The position numbers were made by a program, and so were the translations under genes. Shown one piece after another: positions 9,359 to 17,477 of a DNA stretch of 23,128 nucleotides (its first letter is position 1; each line of letters starts with the position of its first letter). This stretch comes from Neocallimastix lanati (nom. inval.) (Eukaryota > Neocallimastigomycota > Neocallimastigomycetes > Neocallimastigales > Neocallimastigaceae), in the NCBI GenBank assembly GCA_016946835.1, contig JACVTC010000498.1:1-23128 (forward strand), in the 5' to 3' direction. Under the pieces are notes generated by a model that saw only the letters and a program-made list of their open reading frames with translations, was not told the DNA's origin and searched no databases.

Positions 9359-10273
9359 ATGTCTACTAAAAGTACTTTGAAGCTTTAAAGAATTGAAAGA
9401 AAGAATTACGAGACATATGTGAAGCTTAGCAAGGACAATTTAGATATTAAGTCCTGGGCTACTGAATTAAAACTTTGGATCAAGATACAAGGTATTACAG
9501 ATCCAGAAACAATATTTAATGCTTGTTTACTTACCAGCTCTGGTGAAGTACAACGCGTTATTGAAGATTTGGGAGAAGATAGTGATGATGAAAGTGATGA
9601 TTCATCAGATGAAGAAGAAGATGATGATGAAGAAGAAAATGTTGATGATGATATTAAATTTCCTTCCCTTGAAAAAATTATTTCAAGTCTTGAAAATTTT
9701 TACGGTATTAAAGAAGACCAAAATTTACTTCTTAAAGAACTTCGTGCAATGCGAATTAAAAGAAACGAAAAGATTAAAGACTTTAATGTAAGATATAGAA
9801 CTTTGTACACTAAACTTGATAAAAAGAGAAGAAAGCGCATTGGTGTACTAGATTATATTGATTCTATTCAAAATAATTATGAAGCCTGGAAGAAATTATC
9901 CCTTAAAGATGATATAAGTATGGATAAAGCTTTCAAAATTGCCGAGAAAGTAGATAGACTTTCTGTAAGGAACAATAATATTAATACCTATAATGTTAAT
10001 AATTCCCAACATAATCAAAATAATCAAAACAGTACTACTTCAAGACTTTATCCTAAAAGAAGAAACGAAACTTTCCAAACAAATCAAACAAATAATAAAC
10101 CGAAACCTCAAGATATTATAGAAGAATCAACCCAGAAAATGAGAAATTTATCCGTTAAAACTTGCTTCTTCTGTAAGGAAGAAGGTCATTACTCATACTA
10201 TTGCCCTCAATTAAATAAGATTATGGAAAAAAATAAAAAAGAAATATATTCCAAAAAGTCTTTAAACTTCTAA
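9359..10273 (+). pseudogene. gag: gag of copy B, start region frameshifted, rest intact
   Basis: Capsid/nucleocapsid polyprotein. The ATG at 9359 meets a stop at 9386-9388 because one base is added near 9379. Two more extra bases, shared with copy A, restore the original frame before 9419. From 9419 to the stop at 10273 the frame is open and almost identical to the copy C Gag: acidic tract, basic and Asn/Gln-rich region, CCHC zinc knuckle. The only in-frame start for the open part is a GTG, unlikely in a eukaryote, so Gag would lack about its first 20 residues or be absent. If the insertions are sequencing errors the gene is whole. Confidence 0.8.
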
Positions 10274-10313
10274 ATGGGAGCAGAAGCACTCCCAATGACA
10301 AAACAATAGCTTC
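10261..10313 (+). promoter_or_regulatory. -1 ribosomal frameshift signal, copy B (heptamer plus H-type pseudoknot)
   Basis: Heptamer T TTA AAC at 10261-10267, read as TTA AAC in gag, obeying the X XXY YYZ rule. The spacer is 10268-10274. Stem 1 has 6 bp (10275-10280 with 10289-10294) and stem 2 has 5 bp (10283-10287 with 10309-10313). The connecting loops are 2 nt, 1 nt and an A-rich 14 nt. The gag stop lies in the spacer, and the -1 frame is open from 10237 through pol. The frames overlap by only 37 nt (10237-10273), and this is the one good slippery site inside that overlap. Function is inferred from sequence; the pairing was found by eye. Confidence 0.85.
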
Positions 10314-13300
10314 ATTAAATAATTTACAAAATAATACTTTTACTAAGAATACTCCAATTGATAATAATTCCTTTAACGAAGAATCTGAAGAATCTGATTT
10401 TAGTGACACAACTGAAAGTGAGGATGATATCATTATAAATGCTGTAAAAAGAAAAATGAATGATAATAACAGCGAAAAAGAAGAAAATAATTCCAAGAAA
10501 GTACATAAAAGTTTAAAAGATAATCCACGTCCTTTTGCAACTCCTGCTTTAAGAAAGAAGAAAGAAAATGAGCTGCATAATAAACCAAATAAAGTTTATA
10601 AAAATCAAATACTTCCTTCAATTTTAACTCAACCAAATATTAACAAAGAAAAACAAAAAGAAAAGGAATTAAGAAATATGACAAGAGTAAGAGAAAGTAA
10701 AGAAGAAAACAACAATTATTCATCAAAAGGAAAGGAAAAAGTTGAATCTGAAGATATACTTGTAATCGATAATGAAATAGAAGATCTAGAAATGAATAAA
10801 GATAATCAACAAAATAAAACTAATACTTTGGAAAAATTAATTTCAACAAAAACTAAGGAAACTAATAATGGAAATACTCAATTAGTAAAAAGGAATATCA
10901 AAATGATGAATAATAAAGAACCTTACAATATTATGGATGATTTAAATAATCTTAAATCCAGTATTACGATAGGTCAACTCTTGAATGCATGTCCTAAAAT
11001 TCGTTCACAATTAACTCAAGGTTTAAAGTTAGAAAAGTCTAAAATAATTGGAACTGTAGACAATGTAATAGCACGAACTTTATTAGTAAATAACTATAAC
11101 CATAGCTACATAAGTAAAAGTAATGAAGTAGCCGAAGAAGACTTAGCAATGGTTGATGCAAGTGTTGACGGAGTACTAGGAAAACTTTTAATTGATTCTT
11201 GTAGTAACCTAAGCATCGTTACTAAGCAGTATTTTGATAAATTACCTGGTGAATATGAAACAGTTGGAAAAAGTCGTGGAAGAATCCAACTAGCAACACA
11301 AGATGAAGAATACTCGGAAGGAATTATTGTTCGATTACCAGTAAAAATTAATAATTATGAATTTAATGCGGACTTTAGAATTATTGAGAAAGAAGACTCA
11401 TTTTATGATATGTTAATAAACTTTAAAACTCAAATCGATCATTGTTTATTTATTCATCCAACCTTAAACAGTCTATGTAAACTTTTGTCAGAAAGTGAAT
11501 ACGAAGAAATAGCTAAAATAAATAATCAATATTATGATGAAGAAAGTATAATCTGCACTATTAGAAAAGTTGAAGAAACGAATAATGAAAAGGAAATTAT
11601 AAAGGAATTAACTCCAATGGAATTTATTGAGAGTGATGAATTTTTAAGTACCTTAAATAAAGATTATAAAGAACAAATTATTAAAATTCTCAAAGAAATG
11701 ATTGACATAGTTGCCACTTCAACAGAAGAACTAACTCCTTCTAAACTTTCACCACATAAGATCCGTTTGAAAGCAAATGCAAAGCCAGTAAAATTAAGAA
11801 GTTATAGGTTAACTAAATTAAAATCAGATATCTTAAAAGAAGAACTTACAAAGCTTATTAAGAAAGGATTGATAGAACCATCCTGTTCAGAATGGTCATC
11901 TCCAGTAGTACTCATTCTAAAACACAATGGAAAGTGGCGCTTGTGCATTGACTACCGAAAAGTCAATGATATGACAGAAAAAGATTCTTATTCAGTTCCA
12001 TATATAGATGAAATTTTTGATAGTCTCGGAGGAGCTAAAATATTTACAACTCTTGATTTATTTTCTGGTTTTCACCAAATCTTAATGGATGAAGAAAGCG
12101 TTGAAGTAACCACTTTCACTACTAAGTTTGGAAATTATCAATTTAAGGTTATGCCTTTTGGACTTACTGGAGCTCCCTCAACCTTCCAAAGAGAAATGAA
12201 TAAAATTTTATTCCCTTTTATTGGTGAATTTGTTTATGTATTTATTGATGATGTTTTGATCTATTCAAAAAGTATCGAAGAACATTTAATTCATATTAAA
12301 CAAGTATTAGAAGTATTTAAAGAAAACAAGTTAAAAATTAATATTGAAAAGTGCCATTTTCTTCAAACTGAAGTTGATGTATTAGGTCACAAACTTACTA
12401 CTAAAGGATTAAGTCCCATGGAAAGTAAGATAACAGCTATTAAGAAGTGGGAAGCCCCTTCATCACTTCATGAATTAAGATCATTTTTAGGAGCAGTGGG
12501 ATATTATCGTGATTTTATTCCTAAATATGCTCAAATTACCTCACCTTTATGTAAATTATTGAAAAAGAATACCAAATATGAATGGAATAAAGAACAACAA
12601 GAAAGCTTTGAACTCCTAAAAGAAAAATTAATCAATGCACCTATTCTAAAATTTCCGTCATTTGACAAACCTTTTATCATTAGAACTGATGCTTCGTATA
12701 ATGGAATTGGTGGAGTTCTTTTACAAAAAGAAGAAGAAACCGGTAAGGAGCATCCAATACACTTTATAAGTAGAAGTTTAAAGAAAGCTGAAAAGAATTA
12801 TGGTATTACCGATTTAGAAGGAACCGCTTTGTTTTACTGTATGACTAAATTTAAATCTTATATTGAAGGAAATCCATTACCTACAACTATTTACACAGAT
12901 CATAAACCATTAGTTGGTTTATTTAAGAATAAAGAACCTTTGAATGCAAGGCAAACAAGATGGTGTCTAACCGCTAGTATGCTCGGAATTAATATAAAAT
13001 ATGAATCAGGCAAAAAGAATGTGTTAGCTGATGCTCTTTCAAGAATGAAAAGTAAGGAAGAGAGAAAGATATTATTAACAAAAATTACTAATGGAAATAA
13101 TGAAGAATTATTATCTAAAGTTATAAAGGAATTTATTAATGAAAAGTTTACTGTTATTGATGGTGAAGATTATTTTATCGACAATGGAAATTATAGAAAA
13201 TTAATAACGGACGAAAATGAAAGGTTTAAATTAATTTTAGAAGCTCATAATATTGGCCACGAAGGATATTACAAAACATATCAAAGACTTAAGAAAAACT

Positions 13301-14271
13301 TTTATTGGAATCATATGATTAAAGATATCAAAAGAATTGTTAGTAATTGTGAAAAATGCCAGTTAAATCGTCCTCAACCATATCCAGAACCAACCGAAAA
13401 CCATCCAACTAAAGTGGAGGGTCCCTTTGTGCATTTAGGATTAGATATTATAGGACCGTTACCAAAAACAAGAAATAATAATCAATATATTATAGTAACT
13501 GTTGATTACTTTACCAAATGGGTTGAAGCCGAACCCACTGAAAACATAACTTCCTCTGATATAATTAAATTTTTAATAAACGTTTTTGCAAGACATGGTG
13601 TGCCTCAAGTTATTACTACAGATAATGGAGTCCAATTCACTTCTGATATGACTAAAATCTTTCTTGATCTTTATGATGTTTATGTAAAATTCATAGCTAC
13701 CTATCACCCTGAATCCAATGGTCTCACTGAAAACCGAAATAAAGAAATTGGAAAATTACTCCGTTTATTAGGAAGGAAAAATCAAGATTGGGATGAAGTT
13801 TTACCTTCTGCTTTATGGGCACTTCGAACTACCAAAAATACAGCTACTGGACATTCTAGTTTTGAATTAGTATATGGAAGAGAAGACCAACAGCCTTATG
13901 ATATAGCCATAAGAACAATTGAAAATGCAGGTAAATCATATGATGAAATCTTAATGGAAAAATTTGTTCGTCATTATCAATGGACTAGAGAAGCATGCGA
14001 AAATGTGAAGAATGCTAACAAGTATTGGGCAACAAGACGAGAAGAACAAATAAGTATGAAAAAAGGAAAAGAATTAAAGGCTGGTGATCTTGTTCTTGTT
14101 AGAAACTTTAGCCGCACTAAGCTAGAACCATATTACAATGGACCATTTAAAATTTTAAAAATTCAATTCAACACGGCAACCCTAATCGATCAGAAGACTG
14201 GAAAGCAACTCGATAGGAATGTTCACTTTAAAAATTTAGTAAAGTTTAACTCCGCTTACAGAGAAGCTTGA
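10267..14271 (+). CDS. pol: Pol polyprotein (protease, reverse transcriptase, RNase H, integrase), copy B, intact
   Basis: Replication and integration enzymes, expected as a Gag-Pol fusion by -1 frameshifting; the pol-specific part is 1334 codons. The first in-frame ATG is at 10456 (1271 residues; numbering from there). Residues 1-220 are a Lys/Asn/Glu-rich linker. The aspartic protease (about 225-345) has D247, but in a DSC motif. RT (about 433-650) has D534 and the FIDD pair D598/D599. RNase H has D745, E788, D815 and D859. The integrase zinc finger is H931, H935, C965, C968, and its core is D997, D1056, E1092, with exactly 35 residues between the last two. GPF lies at 1229-1231 and the protein ends 40 residues later, without a chromodomain. 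The order defines Ty3/gypsy. Confidence 0.95.
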   Translation, partial: LLNGSRSTPNDKTIASLNNLQNNTFTKNTPIDNNSFNEESEESDFSDTTESEDDIIINAVKRKMNDNNSEKEENNSKKVHKSLKDNPRPFATPALRKKKENELHNKPNKVYKNQILPSILTQPNINKEKQKEKELRNMTRVRESKEENNNYSSKGKEKVESEDILVIDNEIEDLEMNKDNQQNKTNTLEKLISTKTKETNNGNTQLVKRNIKMMNNKEPYNIMDDLNNLKSSITIGQLLNACPKIRSQLTQGLKLEKSKIIGTVDNVIARTLLVNNYNHSYISKSNEVAEEDLAMVDASVDGVLGKLLIDSCSNLSIVTKQYFDKLPGEYETVGKSRGRIQLATQDEEYSEGIIVRLPVKINNYEFNADFRIIEKEDSFYDMLINFKTQIDHCLFIHPTLNSLCKLLSESEYEEIAKINNQYYDEESIICTIRKVEETNNEKEIIKELTPMEFIESDEFLSTLNKDYKEQIIKILKEMIDIVATSTEELTPSKLSPHKIRLKANAKPVKLRSYRLTKLKSDILKEELTKLIKKGLIEPSCSEWSSPVVLILKHNGKWRLCIDYRKVNDMTEKDSYSVPYIDEIFDSLGGAKIFTTLDLFSGFHQILMDEESVEVTTFTTKFGNYQFKVMPFGLTGAPSTFQREMNKILFPFIGEFVYVFIDDVLIYSKSIEEHLIHIKQVLEVFKENKLKINIEKCHFLQTEVDVLGHKLTTKGLSPMESKITAIKKWEAPSSLHELRSFLGAVGYYRDFIPKYAQITSPLCKLLKKNTKYEWNKEQQESFELLKEKLINAPILKFPSFDKPFIIRTDASYNGIGGVLLQKEEETGKEHPIHFISRSLKKAEKNYGITDLEGTALFYCMTKFKSYIEGNPLPTTIYTDHKPLVGLFKNKEPLNARQTRWCLTASMLGINIKYESGKKNVLADALSRMKSKEERKILLTKITNGNNEELLSKVIKEFINEKFTVIDGEDYFIDNGNYRKLITDENERFKLILEAHNIGHEGYYKTYQRLKKNFYWNHMIKDIKRIVSNCEKCQLNRPQPYPEPTENHPTKVEGPFVHLGLDIIGPLPKTRNNNQYIIVTVDYFTKWVEAEPTENITSSDIIKFLINVFARHGVPQVITTDNGVQFTSDMTKIFLDLYDVYVKFIATYHPESNGLTENRNKEIGKLLRLLGRKNQDWDEVLPSALWALRTTKNTATGHSSFELVYGREDQQPYDIAIRTIENAGKSYDEILMEKFVRHYQWTREACENVKNANKYWATRREEQISMKKGKELKAGDLVLVRNFSRTKLEPYYNGPFKILKIQFNTATLIDQKTGKQLDRNVHFKNLVKFNSAYREA

Positions 14272-14785
14272 GTCTTCGTCGGGGCATCTTGATAAGAATG
14301 TACTAAATAATGCATTCTTAATTAAATCTACGATTTATTTCTAATACATTATGTGTACATTATTATTTTTGTACTTTAATAAATTTTTAAATCCAAAGAT
14401 CAAAAATTAAATCAAAAATTATATTAAACTTTATATTTTTATATTAAATCTTATATTAATAGTAATATTTTTATATATTTAAAACTTATATTAGCAATAT
14501 TAATAATAAATCTTATTTTTTTTATATTAATAATGAAAATTTATATTAATAATATTTTTATATATTGATAATTAAAAATTTATATATTATATTTTAACTT
14601 TTTATTATAAAATTTTATATCGAAATGTTTTATTTTATATTGAAAAATATTTTATTTTATTAAAAACCTTTATATTAGAATAGTATTTTTATTTTTATTT
14701 GAATATTTTAACAGATTGTAATAAAAATTATAGCCAATTAAATAAATTCTTATTAGTAATATTTTAGATATTTTTAAATAAATAA

Positions 14786-14787
<2 letters not shown>

Positions 14788-14834
<47 letters not shown>
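14788..14834 (+). repeat. Poly(A) tract in LTR3
   Basis: A run of about 47 A, preceded by AAAT units as in LTR2. Confidence 0.88.
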
Positions 14835-14836
<2 letters not shown>

Positions 14837-14993
14837 TTTTATTAATATTATAAATGTATTTTATTTATATTGTTATAATTAAATTTTATATAATTAATTA
14901 TAAAAATCAATTTAAATTTAATAGTTTTTAAAAAAAAAAAATAAATAAAATGTAATTTAGTGGCAAGAACAACTTTTATGCCTTGAAAAAAAG

Positions 14994-15001
14994 TATAAAT
15001 A
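14994..15001 (+). promoter_or_regulatory. TATA box in LTR3
   Basis: TATAAATA in the same position of the LTR as in the other copies. It would drive copy C. Confidence 0.6.
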
Positions 15002-15147
15002 GTTGTAAATTTTGCTACTAATTTTTAAATATCATCAAATAAAATCAAATAAATTTAATAAAATAAATAAATAAAATAAATAAATAAATAAAATTTGTGT
15101 TTCCTTACTTTATTTTTATTTAATTCTCTAAAACCTTAACATTTATA

Positions 15148-15164
15148 TGGTGGAGATATCGGGG
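15148..15164 (+). other. Primer-binding-site-like sequence, copy C
   Basis: Identical to the copy B site, 6 nt after the end of LTR3. Confidence 0.6.
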
Positions 15165-15230
15165 AATTAAATAGAAATAATAGTAAATAACATAGATTTT
15201 TTTTTAATTTTTTTTTTATTTTATATTGAT

Positions 15231-15276
15231 AAACAAGTAAGTCGTTAATCCTTTGATTAACCCATGGCGCTTGTTT
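15231..15276 (+). other. Nested stem-loop in leader C
   Basis: The same two 7-bp stems as in leaders A and B, with an unchanged loop and spacing. Confidence 0.6.
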
Positions 15277-16166
15277 GATATATATATATAAAAAAAATTT
15301 TTTTTAAATAAGTAAAATTAAGATTCTAAAAAAACAAATTTTGTAAAATTATAACAAGGAGCGGATAGAGCTCATACACAGTGTATTCTCAGATAGCAAC
15401 AAATTAACTCTATTCATAGTAGGTTATTGAATAGTAGTTAATTTGGAGATTAATTGGAAAGTAGACGAAGGTATTTGGTTACCGACCCGGTAATAATAGT
15501 TCAACCTTCAACGTTTCAACACACGAAGGTGCGGGTACTTTCCAAGCACTGGCGAATAAGGAGCTTACGTCACCGAAGGCGTAAGATTGTTTTTTTATAT
15601 AATTTTTTTTACTTTTCTTTGTGCTAGTTATAAGGCACTTTATTATATAAAGTATCAGACTTTGGCTAACTTCGCCATTTAAATTTTTTTTATTTTTTTT
15701 TATTACTGGTACTTTATTTGTTATATAATTCCTGTAATAGAATCTTAATTTACTTTGAAAATATTGTGTTTTTAGTTAATTTTTATTAGTTAATAAAAAT
15801 ATTATTGAATACTTTTAAAATTTTTTTATTCCGTACATAGATTATCGGATTAAGTTTATCCTACATAGTAATTGGGCTAGTGGGCTCTGAACTGCTATAT
15901 TTTATATTGAATATAGTAATCGTGGCACACGCGTGGCATGACACCATTAGGTAAGCTGCACGTCAGACAGTGTGTACTATCAGATTGTACGACAATAAAG
16001 ATTATTTTTTTGTATTTAATAATTATAATTAATTAATAATTTTATTAGCTATAACAATACAATATTTATCGTTTAAAAAGAAAAATTTTTGAAAGGTGAA
16101 AATAATAAATAAAACTTTGCTTCTAAATTTATTACTACAAATATACTAAATTACAAAATTCAAGTG

Positions 16167-16350
16167 GTCGATAAAGGTTTCGAGCTTGAAAAATATTCTA
16201 TTGAGTTGTCGATAAAGATTTCGAACTTAAAATTATTCTATTGAGTTGTCGATAAAGATTTCGAACTTAAAAATTATTCTTAATAAAGTAGTCGAAAAGA
16301 ACCTCGTGCTTTATAATTTCTACTAAGTTGTCGATAAGGATTTCGAGCTT
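16167..16350 (+). repeat. Tandem repeat of about 40 bp in leader C, five units
   Basis: Units begin at 16167, 16208, 16248, 16291 and 16330. Same order and divergence pattern as in copies A and B, so the array is older than the duplication of the elements. Confidence 0.85.
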
Positions 16351-16525
16351 ATATCTACTAAAGAAAGCAAATAAAATTATTATTTTCAAAAGTTACTAAA
16401 ATATATTGTTTTAAAAATTGATTCGATATTAAATTACCTATTAAATTATATTTTTAAAGTTGTATTTCCAAATTTATTCTTATTTAATCACCTCATTAAT
16501 ATACAACAAGAAATATTTAAACAAA

Positions 16526-17437
16526 ATGTCCAAGGAAACAACTTTGAGCTTTAAAGAATTGAAAAAAGAATTAAGAGATATTGTGAAACTTAGCAAGGAC
16601 AATTTAGATATTAAGTCCTGGGCTACTGAATTAAAACTTTGGATCAAGATACAAGGTATTACAGATCCAGAAACAATATTTAATGCTTGTTTACTTACCA
16701 GCTCTGGTGAAGTACAACGCGTTATTGAAGATTTGGGAGAAGATAGTGATGATGAAAGTGATGATTCATCAGATGAAGAAGAAGATGATGATGAAGAAGA
16801 AAATGTTGATGATGATATTAAATTTCCTTCCCTTGAAAAAATTATTTCAAGTCTTGAAAATTTTTACGGTATTAAAGAAGACCAAAATTTACTTCTTAAA
16901 GAACTTCGTGCAATGCGAATTAAAAGAAACGAAAAGATTAAAGACTTTAATGTAAGATATAGAACTTTGTACACTAAACTTGATAAAAAGAGAAGAAAGC
17001 GCATTGGTGTACTAGATTATATTGATTCTATTCAAAATAATTATGAAGCCTGGAAGAAATTATCCCTTAAAGATGATATAAGTATGGATAAAGCTTTCAA
17101 AATTGCCGAGAAAGTAGATAGACTTTCTGTAAGGAACAATAATATTAATACCTATAATGTTAATAATTCCCAACATAATCAAAATAATCAAAACAGTACT
17201 ACTTCAAGACTTTATCCTAAAAGAAGAAACGAAACTTTCCAAACAAATCAAACAAATAATAAACCGAAACCTCAAGATATTATAGAAGAATCAACCCAGA
17301 AAATGAGAAATTTATCCGTTAAAACTTGCTTCTTCTGTAAGGAAGAAGGTCATTACTCATACTATTGCCCTCAATTAAATAAGATTATGGAAAAAAATAA
17401 AAAAGAAATATATTCCAAAAAGTCTTTAAACTTCTAA
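16526..17437 (+). CDS. gag: Gag polyprotein (capsid and nucleocapsid), copy C, intact
   Basis: Predicted 303-residue Gag that would assemble the cytoplasmic particle and bind the genomic RNA. The ATG at 16526 was chosen because it starts the part that also aligns with copies A and B; the frame is open further up only through leader sequence. Residues 1-70 and about 98-200 resemble the helical capsid region of gypsy Gag proteins. Between them, residues 72-97 form a run made almost only of Asp, Glu and Ser. Residues 200-250 are rich in Asn, Gln, Lys and Arg. A perfect CX2CX4HX4C zinc knuckle (C268, C271, H276, C281) marks the nucleocapsid. The last codons contain the frameshift heptamer into pol. 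Only copy with an unbroken gag. Confidence 0.92.
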   Translation: MSKETTLSFKELKKELRDIVKLSKDNLDIKSWATELKLWIKIQGITDPETIFNACLLTSSGEVQRVIEDLGEDSDDESDDSSDEEEDDDEEENVDDDIKFPSLEKIISSLENFYGIKEDQNLLLKELRAMRIKRNEKIKDFNVRYRTLYTKLDKKRRKRIGVLDYIDSIQNNYEAWKKLSLKDDISMDKAFKIAEKVDRLSVRNNNINTYNVNNSQHNQNNQNSTTSRLYPKRRNETFQTNQTNNKPKPQDIIEESTQKMRNLSVKTCFFCKEEGHYSYYCPQLNKIMEKNKKEIYSKKSLNF

Positions 17438-17477
17438 ATGGGAGCAGAAGCACTCCCAATGACAAAACAATAGCTTC
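17425..17477 (+). promoter_or_regulatory. -1 ribosomal frameshift signal, copy C
   Basis: Heptamer T TTA AAC at 17425-17431. Stem 1 is 17439-17444 with 17453-17458, and stem 2 is 17447-17451 with 17473-17477. Here it follows an intact gag, so copy C could make a Gag fusion with protease, RT and RNase H. Confidence 0.83.

Larger units (their letters stand above)
7127..15141 (+). mobile_element. Ty3/gypsy LTR retrotransposon, copy B (complete pol)
   Basis: Copy B runs from LTR2 to LTR3, about 8.0 kb including both shared LTRs. It is the only copy whose pol is open from the gag overlap to the stop just before the 3' LTR, with every expected RT, RNase H and integrase catalytic residue. Its gag has three extra bases in the first 20 codons, giving an early stop about ten codons after the ATG although the later frame is restored. 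From about 9,430 to 13,760 it is almost identical to copy C, which implies recent duplication or gene conversion. Confidence 0.95.
14290..15141 (+). repeat. LTR3 (shared by copies B and C), 852 bp
   Basis: Nearly identical to LTR2. Most visible differences are the length of the A tract and of the AAAT-type microsatellite. It starts TGATAAGA and ends CCTTAACA, and serves as 3' LTR of B and 5' LTR of C. Confidence 0.9.
15142..16525 (+). other. Long untranslated leader of copy C
   Basis: Same organisation as in A and B, ending at the gag ATG. The last part, from about 16,465, carries a cluster of substitutions not found in A or B. A TTG at 16460 opens the gag frame 22 codons further upstream, but that is a poor start in a eukaryote and its sequence belongs to the leader. 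Confidence 0.75.

Noticed and set aside
9519-9791. Met/Lys-rich ORF of 90 codons, also at 16683-16955
   Set aside because: Out-of-frame reading of the GATGAA repeats in the gag acidic tract; gag is the real frame.
10229-10236. A-rich slip site A AAA AAT in gag as the frameshift site
   Set aside because: The -1 frame has a TAA at 10234-10236 immediately after it, so a shift there would terminate; T TTA AAC lies downstream of that stop.
14140-14271. Chromodomain at the integrase C-terminus
   Set aside because: Only about 40 residues follow the GPF motif, and they lack the aromatic cage pattern of chromodomains.
16460-16525. 22-codon N-terminal extension of copy C Gag from a TTG
   Set aside because: TTG starts are not expected in a eukaryotic element, and the corresponding sequence in A and B is untranslated leader. 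The ATG at 16526 fits the shared part of Gag.
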